From Terana coerulea (Eukaryota > Basidiomycota > Agaricomycetes > Polyporales > Phanerochaetaceae), in contig JAKOGH010000650.1 of assembly GCA_024811115.1 (NCBI GenBank), positions 1 to 17,807 on the forward strand: a stretch of DNA of 17,807 nt, given 5' to 3'. Of the stretch, positions 1 to 9,673 are shown one piece after another. How positions within the stretch are numbered: the stretch's first letter is position 1; each line of letters starts with the position of its first letter. The translations under genes were made by a program, and so were the position numbers. The notes beneath the pieces are model-generated. The model had not been told where the DNA came from. It saw only the letters and a program-made list of their open reading frames with translations, and did no database searches.

Positions 1-317
1 CGGAGAGCAGCAGTGCGGGGATGGTTGGTTGCGGGGAAAGATTAGATTAGATTCAGCACTTGCTGCCGGCAGATAAGATTGGCGCTTCGTGCGTAAAGCG
101 TCGGCACCGCCGCAGTCCGTCCAGGACTGGCGACCACAGCCTCTGCAGCCCCCTTCTCCTCCATCCCTGACCGCAGTGTATACGGGTCGCAGCAGACAGC
201 GCAGCACCGCTTAGCAACTCGTCTCTACTTCCTATCTCATCTCATATTGTCTCATAAAGGCTGGGCTTGTCGCCGTGTAACATCATCTACAATCACCCCG
301 GTCAGGATCTCTGCACG
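1..317 (+). promoter_or_regulatory. Upstream region / 5' UTR of the CaaX-protein gene
   Basis: No reading frame is supported here. A GATTA-type direct repeat lies near 43-56. The last 100 bases before the ATG at 318 are pyrimidine-rich with repeated CTCAT units around 235-256, as is common in fungal leaders. No clear TATA box was found. The role as promoter and leader is inferred from position. Confidence 0.35.
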
Positions 318-1636
318 ATGATCCTCGACAAGCAGCCCCTTCCTGACGATCCTACTCCAGAAGACGCTCCGCCAGCCTACGATTATGCCTCGGACAAGGC
401 ATCCACACCCTACGCCCCCGCAGACTCCAAAGCAGGCCCCTCCACATCCTCCTCTCCCGTCTCGCGGCCCTCGAGCAGCGCCGCGCTCGCCTCGCCGCCG
501 CTGACGTCCAAGAAGTCCGCGTACAAGGGCAAGTCCAAGTGGTGGTCGTTCGGGCAGAGCAAGGCGGCGCAGGAGGTGCGCAAGACGGTGCTCGCGCTCG
601 TGCGCGACGTCGTGAAGGTGCCCGACGCGGCCGCGCTCTCCGTCCTGCGCGACTGCGCGGACGCGTGCGGCGCGCACGGCCTCTCCTTCGGCGCGCTGCT
701 GCAGGAGCCCGCGATCGAGGGGCACAGCGCGCTCTACTGGGCCGTCGTGAAGCGGCCGCGCGACACGGCCGCGCCCACGCCGGCGGCGCTCGAGCTCGTG
801 CAGACGATGCTGGGGATGGCGGCGCCGCTCGCGCCCGCGACGGTGTCGGACGTGCGGCTCGCGTGCCTGCAGACGTCGGACGAGGCGCTGTTCCAGCGGC
901 TGCGGCACACGCCCGCGTTCGCGCCGCTGTCGGGCAAGGACGAGATCCTGCTGGGGGTCGACATCCCGCCGGACGACATCGCGGTCGAGGAGGTGCCGAG
1001 CAACGAGGGCGACTTCGTCGCGGCGTTCCGGGTGCCGCAGTTCCAGAAGCGGATGCGGATCACGAAGGAGGTGCGGCTGGAGTTCATTGCGCGAGGTGCG
1101 TCGTTTGTTCTTGGCGCGGGTGTAGGTGCTCAGAGGGTGTGTAGGTCGCATGTGGGCTCTGCGGTTCTTCGACCCAGACGGAACGTCCGCACAGTACAAC
1201 TACGAGCGCGGGTCCTGGATCGTCTCCCTCTCGCTCATGGAGCACAGCCCGCCGACCTGGGTCGACTCCCGCCTGCTCGTCAGCGACACCAAGACGCCGC
1301 CCGCCGCGCCGCCGCGCAAGTCTTTTCTCGGCGCGCCCGACGCGAAGGCGAAGGCGCGCATCGAGCTCCGGCTCAAGTCCGACGCGTCGCAGCTCGGCCC
1401 GCCCGGGCGGCACGAATTCAAGAACGAGGTCGCGGTGCCGCTGAGCGCGAGCGCGCTGGGCCACAGCCTGCAGTTCGAGTGAGTCCGACTGGTGTGCCCC
1501 CCGTGGCGTCGGGGCACGACACGCTGACACGCCGTTCCTCGCCAGCGGCTGCACGTTCGTCGCCGAGGACGGGTCGCTGACGGCCCGCCTCGAAGCGCGG
1601 CTCGCAAAGATCGACTCGGACTGCATCATCTGCTGA
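318..1636 (+). CDS. Ankyrin-like protein with PPAY motif and C-terminal CaaX box (CIIC)
   Basis: The spliced model has three exons (318-1095, 1145-1478, 1546-1636) and encodes 400 residues. Intron 1 (49 nt) has GTGCGT...TGTAG and intron 2 (67 nt) has GTGAGT...GCCAG; both junctions keep the frame. The ATG at 318 is the first in frame; the frame stays open upstream only through non-ATG codons. The N-terminus (1-65) is Pro/Ser-rich and disordered-looking, with PPAY at 18-21, a possible WW-domain ligand. Residues 85-215 are helical, with an ankyrin-like stretch near 133-166 (EGHSALYWAVV...LELVQTMLG). After residue 220 the sequence looks beta-rich. It ends in Cys-Ile-Ile-Cys, which fits a CaaX prenylation box, so membrane attachment is plausible. 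I recall similar uncharacterised Agaricomycete proteins (an ...EFIARGRMW... stretch spanning the first splice); this is memory, not a search. The biochemical function is unknown. Confidence 0.85.
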
Positions 1637-2197
1637 TCGGAGGGAGGCAGACTACTGAGAACAGGCTCTAACGGGGCCTGCATATCTGCCCATCGTTACC
1701 TGACGGGAATACAGGTACTCCCGTGGGCTCACAGCCTGCTGCTCCCGCGCTGCACTCGGGACTGTGGCTGCAACGCCCAGGTGCGTGGATCCCAGGTCGG
1801 GCGTCATTGTATCATGTACTAGTGCTGTTGCGCACCTGTCATGTACAAGACGGATGTACTATATGTGTCTGAGACTGGGTTGGACAGACACGATGTGGTG
1901 TGCTTCCATATACCCCTTGTAATTTTATGTATGCTCGTAGGTGGTAAAGAAAAAGATACAAACGAAAGACAGGAGTGTATAGTAACGAACTTATTGTGAT
2001 TGTCCTGTATGCATAGTCTGGCGTATCGAGTCTACAAGACAGCGTTTGGCGGCATACAGCATAGGGCGGCGCAAGCGCCGCGGGTGAATTGCGATGGAGG
2101 ACTGCGAGCGGGGTTCAGCCGCGCGTGCGGGGCGGGAGAGTGACGCGTACGCGTACGGACACGCTCCTGGGCACGCGGTGGTGCAGGCGTGCGCCGT
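1637..2197. other. Convergent intergenic region (3' flanks)
   Basis: This lies between the stop of the plus-strand CaaX gene and the stop of the minus-strand membrane-protein gene. It is more AT-rich than its flanks, with TATGTA/AATTTTATG stretches near 1850-1960 that could serve 3'-end formation on either strand. I see no gene in it. Confidence 0.5.
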
Positions 2198-4102
2198 CTA
2201 CGGGGTCTTGCGCCCGTCGAGCCCGTCGGTCGACGACGCGTCGTCCGCGAGTGGGCGCTTGAGCACGCTGCCGTCCGTCGGCGACGACAGCGCGTCGACG
2301 CTGCACGCACACATGTCAGCGCCGTTCGCGAGCGCGGGGAGGGCGGCGGACGCACCTGCTGATCGTCTCGAGCTCGATCGCGTCGGAGGGCACGACGCGC
2401 ACGGCGGACGCGCTCGTGCGCTTCGGCGCGGGGGCCGCGCGCGAGTCCCGCGTCGTGTACGTGCTCTCGGTGGAATTCCCGGTGCTGCCTTTCGTCCGCG
2501 CCTTACTCGCCCGCACACTGCGTATGCCCCCGTCAGCACACACGAACACCGGATGAGAAGGAGGATGGCGCACGCACACGGAGTTGAGCAAACACGGCAC
2601 GCGCTCCATCGGGCACGCGGTGCTGTGGCGCACCATATGTTGGTAGCTGCGCGAGCCGCACACGATCCTGAGAGAGAGAGAGAGACAATTAGCGACGGCA
2701 GGGCAGGGCGGCGCGGTCGGCATGGGGACGCACATTACGATGTCTGTGGGAAGGCGCACGGAAGGCGCGGTCAGCTGGGCGCGCGCATGCGGCGCGAGAA
2801 GCGGGGACGTACAGCAGGTGATGCCGACCGTCTGCACATATCATTTCCAGTGCCCATTCACACTTGTCAGCGCACTGCGAGCGGCGGGAAGCAGGGCACA
2901 CGCACCTGGGACGCGCCTGCACGGCGTTCACGCCAATTAGCCGCGTTTTGACGAATGGGAGCACCAGGGGCGTACCTATGTGTCCAAGACTAAGCTTCGT
3001 GGCCTGCGCGCATGGCGGGTGTGAGAAGCGTATGCAGGGACGCGTGCGCATGCGAGAACGTACCGAGTCGACCACCTGCGCGAGCCAGATGAGGAGCACG
3101 AACGGGAGGCGCTCCGCGCGGAGCGTCGCCCACGCCGTCGGCGCGCCGTACCGCGCCGACGAGGAGCCTGCGAGGTGGCGCGCGGCGCGGGCGCGGACGA
3201 GGCCGGCGAGGTAGAGCACGAAGATCGCCGTGGCGAGGCACAGACCTGGGCGCGGGTGTGAAGACGCGTCGAAACGCACGGCGGGGCGGACGTACAGCAG
3301 ATGGTGTACACGGTGAGCATGGCGGACGTGCCCCAGGCCGATCGGATGCGGCTGATACCTGCGAGGACGATTCAAGATGTTAGTGGACGAGGGCGAGAGT
3401 AAGATGGGAAGACGTGCAGTAGAAGCTGACGGCCCAGACGGTGAGCATGCCGGCTATTAAGGGGTAAGCCACGGCCCAGTTTTTCCACAGAGCGGCTCTG
3501 TTGCATTCAGGTCAGGTAGTGCGCAGCGAAAGGTAGCATGGGGACGAACACTTGGATGGTTAGAATGTGGTACACCATTAACCGGGCGAGCATGTTAACA
3601 CTCTGTAAAATGTCCAAAACATTAGCGTGGCCAGGCATTCGGGCACAGAGATGTTTACCTCGGCGATGTAATGGAGGGTCAGAGCCTGCGATCGCGATAT
3701 GTGTTGGGTAAAGAACAGAAGCGGCGCTGTGCGAAGGGACGTACAGATTTTGGCTGCCATTGCGGAGGGAATACACCTATGATGGCAAGCGCAAAGGAGA
3801 GCGCGGCGAGGACGCGAAAGGGAAAATACAAGGTCAGGGCTCCCCAGCGGCACCCGCGCTGTCCGGAGAGCACGAGCCAGTTGAACGGCAGGGCGCGGAT
3901 GATCTCCCATCTTGAGCCGCGTTAGCAGCCACACATGGCACAGGCGAGGCAGGGGGACCCACAGATACAAGCCGCTGTACAACAGCACGCAGATAGTGAG
4001 GCCCTCTGCGCGGCGGATCAGCAGGGTGACAGGTGCGGGCGGGGCACGGACGGACGCACCGAGGGCAGAGGCGGACGGTGCGCCCGCGGAGGATTCGCTC
4101 AT
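2198..4102 (-). CDS. Multi-pass (about 7 TM) membrane protein, intact copy, 15 exons
   Basis: Minus-strand model, 5' to 3': exons 4102-4060, 4005-3969, 3910-3745, 3685-3659, 3602-3574, 3497-3418, 3358-3296, 3245-3064, 3003-2976, 2916-2906, 2831-2813, 2743-2734, 2667-2578, 2517-2356, 2300-2198. The exons total exactly 1050 nt (349 residues plus stop). Hydrophobic segments lie at about 15-27, 50-74, 83-104, 108-128, 138-165, 195-208 and 223-240. A loop motif W-E-I-I-R-A-L-P-F-N-W...GCRW (28-49) resembles uncharacterised Agaricomycete membrane proteins as I remember them. The tail (about 262-349) is Ser/Thr/Asp-rich and hydrophilic, presumably cytoplasmic. Most introns have GTGCGT or GTACGT donors and CTAAC/CTGAC branch sites. 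The intron 3359-3417 uses a GC donor (T|GCACGT), placed by matching the paralogue at 6051. Exons 2906-2916 (11 nt) and 2734-2743 (10 nt) are microexons needed to keep the frame. Sensor or receptor function is possible but unproven. Confidence 0.75.
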
Positions 4103-6050
4103 CCTGGGCGGGTCCTGGGGCTGGCCAGAACGCGGGAAGAGGGAGGACGAGTACAGGCCTTGCACGGACTGTTATGGGGACGGGGTGGGGACGCGGCGCG
4201 GCAGGGCTCGCATGCACAGAGGCTGGTGACCGCGCACGCCCGCTCGAAGAGACAAGGGTCGCCCGGGGAAGGGTGCAGAGGCGAGGAGGGCGCGCCCGGT
4301 GATGGCGGCAGGAAGCAGGAAGCCGCAAAAGCGAGAGTCGACGGCTGCACAGACGAAGGGGGCGATCGCGCGGGGAGCCAATCTGCGGCGGGCCCGTTGC
4401 GAGGCGTAGCCGAGATTCGCGATGCAGCACGCGCACTAGGCCGCATTCGGCGCTGCCGTGCACCCGCCGCCGGGTGGGCCCGCACACGCCGGCTGCGCTG
4501 TGGCCCACGCTCGACCGCGTGCAGGATGCTGGCGGCCCGCGCGAGCAAGTACAGGCGGGCGGAGGCAACCACGGTGCAAAGCGTTCACTGAATTGCAAGC
4601 TTCAATGGGTTACTGCCTCCGATGGGACGCCCCATTAGGAAGGGCGATCAAGTGATCTCATCCACCCGATGTCCCCGAGCGCCCAGCGGCCAATCTCCTG
4701 GAGGAGCGCGCGCACTCGCCACACGCACCCGCCGCGGTCTGGAGACTCTGTGACGCATGAGACAACGCTGTGCTCGCTCCTTGCTTCTGCCCACAAACCT
4801 TGTTTCTGCTCGCCGGAGGACCGCCAGATTCAATTGTGGCGAGCGAGAGCGTTCACGCAGGCGCGCAGAAGGCAAAGTCGCCCGGACCATCGTCATCCGT
4901 GCTTTGTATCAATTTGCCAGAGCGTTCTTCTTCCGTACGCCGTGCAACCCCAAGGGCCAGGACTCCAAGTGTCTACCTTCGGTACGCACCCTCGAGCTCT
5001 TTTAGTGCGTACATGTTGAATGTGCGATGATCAAAACGATCTTGAGCGTAAAGTCAACGCAAAGCGCATTTGTATGCGTACGATCGCTGCTAAGGACGTT
5101 TGCAGGACCTGCCCGCCAAGCTGTGCCTGAAGGCAAATTGCCCTGTACGACGGCATCCCATTGGCCAGTCCGAGCCCAATCTTCTTCGTACGTAACCTTA
5201 CTCAGAGAACGCGGCTAGCGTCGGGCCCGTCGACACACCTGGACGCCGTTGCCTGATGACACCCGGGCGCGATCTGTTGCGCGGGACAGCAACGGCGGCA
5301 GGGCCCAGGATGGCCCACTCCCTGATCGCTTGTGTGGCGTCGCGTGCTCGCCGGCGTGGCGTTCAATAACGCTGCACTGATCGCCTCGACCAACGCCGGC
5401 AGGTGCCTGGGATGTTGCATATTCGGTATGCACTGCAGCGAGCAAGTGAGCAAGTCGTCCACTGCGCCCGCCGGCATCCCACACGGACAACGGGGGTCGT
5501 CAGGTCGGGTGTCGCGTATGCGCAGAATTCAGGCACGCCCACCTCGACGGCGCGCGCCGTGCGCACGCTGCTGTGTCCGTGTCCGTCCGCGCCCCTCGCC
5601 AGAGCCGCAGCACGTCGTCTCCCGTGCGCGCGTTTGGGGCCCCGCCCGCCCGCGCGAGATCCCGTCGCGGTCGGCTAGCGGGCGTGCGTCCGGCTCCCAC
5701 GCCCCCCCACTTCGGGCGCCCGCCTCGGTTTGTGCGGCGCCGTCCGTGCGCAGCCGCCCCCGCGGTATATACGACGCGTCCCTCGCCGGGGCCGCGAGAA
5801 CGTTTTGGTCGCACCGCACGCCCTGGCCCCTCCCGACGCTCGCCCCCCCTGTCCGTTGATCACCACCACATATTGCAGCGTCCTCGGCGGCTTCGCGCGC
5901 AGCCCGCCCAACGTCGATCGGGCGCCCCGCGAGCTTCTTTGACACCACACGTCCGAGAACCGTCTCTTGTCGCCATCTCCGACTTTCCCGGCTTTCTCAA
6001 TTCTCTGACATCTCTTCTGTGTGGTACTTGCTAATACTTGGGAGAGGACG
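4103..6050. promoter_or_regulatory. Divergent intergenic region between the two membrane-protein paralogues
   Basis: About 1.95 kb separates the two divergent ATGs. The part nearest the minus gene (4103-4560) is GC-rich with several overlapping open frames on both strands, but none has splice logic or recognisable content. 4600-5200 has more mixed composition. 5700-6050 becomes pyrimidine-rich towards the plus-strand ATG. No convincing gene was found. Shared control of the two genes is an inference from the head-to-head layout. Confidence 0.4.
5766..5771 (+). promoter_or_regulatory. Candidate TATA box for the plus-strand paralogue
   Basis: TATATA sits in a very GC-rich context about 280 bases before the ATG at 6051, with C/T-rich sequence after it. 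This is only a motif match. Confidence 0.3.
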
Positions 6051-7979
6051 ATGGCGAACGCGACCGCAGGGCCGTCGTACCCGCCGCCAACCCCTGCTCA
6101 CCTCGGTGCGTGCTCGCGCTACGTGTCTGCGTGGGCGACGGCCGCTGACCGGTGCGGTCCTTGTTCCCAATGCGCCAGGGCCCGCGCTGTTCCTGGTCCA
6201 CGTCGCCTCTGGGCCCGCCGTGTACGTCCCTCGCGCCCGCCCTTGTCGCGCGCATCCGCCGCTCACGCTCACGCGCACGCCCCGCAGCGCACAGATCCTG
6301 TCCACGCTCTGGCTCGAGGTGGGGGCTCCTCCGCGGCCGCTTCGGATGTAGGTGGAGTTTGTTGTGTTGTGTCGGGTGCAGGGTGCTCGCGCTGCTCTCC
6401 GGCGGGCGTGACGATGGCGTGGATCGACTGCGAGCAGTTCAACTATCCGCGGCGCGTGCGTAGCCGTCCCTCTACACGCTGATCACACTGCTCATACAAC
6501 CTGTGCTGTGGTGGTTTCTAGGTGTTGTTTCTTACATTCATGGTGCGTCTGGCTGTGCCCTCGCCCTCCGAACGTACATACCGACCGCCACTGCCAGTTC
6601 GCAGAACACATCTCCCTGGGCTTTGCCTACACCATCATCACCATACGCGTGTACGTCTCCCCTCCCTCCGTTCACTCCACCCCCGCTCGCTCACCGGCCC
6701 CCGCCTAGCCTCCACAAACGCCCGCTCGACGGCATCTCCTGCCTCCTGACGGCGCTGCAGGCCGCGCTCTGGGTCGTCCTCATGCTCGGTGCGTGTCCCC
6801 TATTGCGCGCGTGTGTGCGTGTGATGGCGGAGAACCTGACTGGACGCGCCGCCCGTTGCAGCCGCCGTGCACGAGGCGCACTTCGGGATCCACCGCCGGG
6901 ACGCGACGCAGGTCGCGCTGTGCGTCTGCCGTGAGTCCCCGCCCGCTTTCCGCCACGTACCAGTGTGTGCATGCTGCTGACGCGCCCTGGCTCGGCAGCG
7001 TTCGTGACCGCGGCGATCTGGACCGCGGTCGTCGCGCGCGACAAGCTCGGCCGGCGGGGCCCCGCAGGCGAGCACGGCGCGCGTCCGCCGCCGCCGGTGG
7101 GCGCGAGCCGGCTCGAGGCGCTGTGGACGCGGTACTTTGACCCGGACGTGTGTTTGTTTGCGGTGCTGGTGCTGGCGCAGCTGCCGCGGTTGGTGAGTGG
7201 TCTTGCTGTTTGAAGTGGGCATGGGACGCTGAAGGAGGTGTGTGTGCGGCAGGTGTCGACTGCGTTGCCGACGCGCATGGATCCGGATGGTGCGTGTTTC
7301 TTGGTGTCTGTAAGGGTGCGCGTGGGCTGACAGGGGCAACAGGGCTGTTGCATTTTGTAGGTACATGCTGTGTATGTGCATTCCAGTAGCTAACACCTCC
7401 TCCGCCGGCCCAGGGCGTCCGATACGTGTCATGTAAGCCCCCGCCTCTTCCGCCCTCTCAGCCGACCTACTCACCGAACGACGCCCCCGCACCAGATATC
7501 GTCAAGTGAGCGCGCCCGGTGCCTGCAGGTAGAACGAGACTGACGACCGCGTCCAGCGTGATGTGTGCCTCCGTCCTGCTCGCGACCATGGCGAAGTCGC
7601 CAGCGAAACTGTGCCCGGTCCTGCACAGCCCCGTCGTCCGCGCCGTGTGAGTCCCCCCGCCCTCTCCCTATGACTCTAGGTGCTCACCCGCCGTCTGCGC
7701 AGCCGCGGCACGGGCAGCGCCGACGCCTCTGCCTCCGCCGCGACCGCGCCCGCGGCGCCCGCGCCTCGCCGCGAAACTCGGCAGCGCGTTGAAGGCGTCC
7801 GTCGCGTCCGGCAGCCGCCTCGCTGCGTCCTCGGGCAAGGCCTCGCGCACGTCGAGCATGAACCCGATCACGCAGGCCTCCGAGCCTCGACGACCCCGAC
7901 CCCGGACGCCATCGAGCTGCAGGCTCTGGACCTGAACGGGTGCGCGCGCGTCTCCGCTGCTGCTCGGTGCACGCGCTGA
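6051..7979 (+). CDS. Multi-pass membrane protein, diverged paralogue with apparent frameshifts
   Basis: Likely exons: 6051-6105, 6179-6221, 6288-6455, (6522-6542), 6598-6650, 6709-6788, 6862-6930, 6999-7192, 7253-7289, 7361-7371, 7414-7432, 7496-7505, 7557-7646, 7703-7979. The gene at 2198-4102 has the same order, phases and, for several exons, identical lengths: 80, 11, 19, 10 and 90 nt. Hydrophobic blocks include LGFAYTIITIRV, LLTALQAALWVVLML and FVTAAIWTAVV. Exon 6288-6455 reads like the paralogue only if the frame changes twice (near 6318-6322 and 6403-6408). It is 168 nt against 166 nt, so two extra bases would explain it. The last exon also seems to switch frame in the middle. The 21-nt exon 6522-6542 is optional. 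The end is uncertain: a donor at 7940 could splice to 8018 and end at 8075. This is either a decaying copy or an assembly with indels. Confidence 0.6.
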
Positions 7980-9029
7980 TCGACTTTCATTTTATACTTT
8001 TTATTTGGAAGAAGCAGGATGATGGGCGGCGGGCAAGGCAGGGACGGCGGGACGGCGAAGGACGCGATCGTCTGACGCGCGTGGGCGGCTGGGAGCCGGC
8101 CACGTTCGCGTAATACCTGTCCATGTCATCCATCGCAATTGGGCGACGCGGCCGCCCGCCGTGCACGGTGCCCCCTCTGGGGACCGCCCGCCGTAACGGT
8201 GCGCGCGCCGCTCGCCGCTCGATGCCCGCTCTGCGTTGCCCTTTTTCGGAAGTGCTCGCGCGCGGTGTCGTGTTCGTTTGTTCGCTCATTTGTCTCTTTC
8301 GTCGTCTCCTGCTCCGCCTCCGCCGCCGTCTCCGTCTCCGTCTCCGTCTCGCCCTCGTCGCTCGCTGTCATCCTGTCCGTCAAATATCTCGTTATAGCCG
8401 TGTCTTGCATTGCTTCCATCCCCGCTCCTTCCATCTCGCTCTGTTCCCCGTCGTTGTGCTCGCATTCCCTACTGCACGCCCGTCGTTAGCAGCCTTCTTT
8501 CTTCCCGCATAACGCCCTTGAAACCCTTGTTTATTAATTATTGCTACCACCCCCATTCTTGCCGACCTACCTTACATTTTGTATGGAAGATGTTTTACAT
8601 AATGTAATCCTGTTTGTGCGTTTGCCCTGCCTATTTACTCTTTTGGATGGTTCGGGGGCCACAGAATCTCCAAGTATAGGACAACGCATGCGTAGCCCAA
8701 AGCATAGGTTGACTCCGCTGTCTGCCTCACGGAGACTCGCGATCGGGCATAGATTCTCGCTCCAGTCCCATGGCGTACTCCAATCTGGCTGGCTCTGCAA
8801 TTCTGGTGCCCTCACTTCCACTTGAAACGGTATGCGGACTGGTCAAGCACGCACAAGGTAAGTAATGCTTGAGACTACTTGAATTTCATGTGTCCAGTTA
8901 GCATTCCAGCTATCAAGTGCTGATGCAGGCTTCGCCACATACCTGAACTCTCGAATGTAAGCTAGTCTGAGTCCAGAGGCGGGTTTCTGCTTGCTAACCT
9001 GGGGTGCACCGTCCCACGTCTCTCCTGTT
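7980..9029. other. Intergenic region downstream of the membrane-protein paralogue
   Basis: It begins with an AT-rich block (7986-8010) that could be a 3'-end signal or part of a last intron. 8250-8500 is a strongly pyrimidine-biased plus strand with CCGTCT repeats. From about 8520 it is AT-richer and carries no recognisable gene. The right end abuts a TIR-bounded element. Confidence 0.45.
8326..8349. repeat. CCGTCT tandem repeat, four copies
   Basis: Four perfect tandem copies of the hexamer CCGTCT lie inside a longer pyrimidine-rich tract. This is simple-sequence DNA. Confidence 0.85.
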
Positions 9030-9031
9030 TA

Positions 9032-9058
9032 CAGTTGCGGACAGGCAAACACAACCAA
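9032..9058 (+). repeat. Left terminal inverted repeat
   Basis: A 27-bp TIR begins CAGTTGCGGACA; it differs from the right copy at positions 13 and 22. It is preceded by TA. Confidence 0.88.
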
Positions 9059-9644
9059 TTTGACGCCGCTGAGAGAGCGAATTTCCCAGACGCCGACATT
9101 TCACAGAAAGTTAGTTTGACCTCAGAAACGAGCTCTTTGAGGCTATGGGAGCAGAATGGTACGAGCGGAATCTCTTAATTCGGACTTCTGAGAAAAATAC
9201 CCGAAAATTTCGCCGGTACCCAGAAATCATTAATCAAATCACGGGAAAATGCGGAAAATAATCCTCTCGTGAATCTGGGTATGATGCCGTCAAGGACAAG
9301 AAATTCTATCGAGCCATTAGGGCTGCCGGATAGGGTAATTTTGCCCAAAGCGCCCACTTTGCATCGTCAGAAAGCATCAGAAATGCCCGAAACCGTCGTG
9401 ATGCTGCCTTCTGTCGCGTTGATGCGCAACTTGAGTGTATGTATCAACTCAATTTTGACCTAATGGGGCACCCTTCCCGGCCTCCCAGCACCATAGGAAG
9501 CGCAGAAATGGGTCAAAAATTTGGCCGGTACCCATTTTCTCGTGGGAACAACTTCGGAAGGGTGCCAGTCGACTCCTTTCGTCTTTCCGAGTCTGATTCT
9601 GCACTCAGTTTGGCCTAAATAATTCGGGTTGGCGCTCAACAAGG

Positions 9645-9671
9645 TTGGTCGTGTTTGCTTGTCCGCAACTG
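9645..9671 (-). repeat. Right terminal inverted repeat
   Basis: The reverse complement matches the left TIR at 25 of 27 positions; it ends TGTCCGCAACTG and is followed by TA. Confidence 0.88.
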
Positions 9672-9673
9672 TA

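Larger units (their letters stand above)
9032..9671. mobile_element. MITE-like element with TIRs and TA target duplication
   Basis: The 640-bp segment is bounded by 27-bp terminal inverted repeats starting CAGTTGCGGACA (9032-9058 and 9645-9671), identical at 25 of 27 positions. TA lies immediately outside both ends (9030-9031 and 9672-9673). TIRs with a TA duplication are the mark of Tc1/mariner-superfamily insertions (family knowledge). No transposase is visible: the internal frames are short and unrecognisable, so this is a non-autonomous element. It is AT-richer than its surroundings. Internally a 19-nt direct repeat (18 of 19) recurs at 9204-9222 and 9516-9534, centred on GCCGGTACCC. A short inverted pair, GGCACCCTTCC at about 9467 and GGAAGGGTGCC at about 9556, adds foldback potential. 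Confidence 0.85.

Noticed and set aside
252..1199. Long minus-strand Arg-rich open frame opposite the CaaX-protein gene
   Set aside because: It is the shadow of GC-rich coding sequence: the composition is almost all Arg/Ala/Gly/Val and no splice logic or family pattern appears.
2669..2686. (AG)n / (CT)n microsatellite
   Set aside because: On the minus strand it is the polypyrimidine tract just before the acceptor of intron 2668-2733, so it is explained by splicing.
4099..4598. Overlapping open frames on both strands in the divergent intergenic region
   Set aside because: All are Arg/Pro/Ala-rich frames of GC-rich DNA without splice signals or family features; an N-terminal extension of the minus-strand gene was considered but the ATG at 4102 gives a consistent start.
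6021..6482. Continuous plus-strand open frame across the first exons of the membrane-protein paralogue
   Set aside because: It starts with a usable ATG and ends in IDCEQFNYPRR, but the middle is low-complexity and reads through two introns that are conserved in the minus-strand copy.
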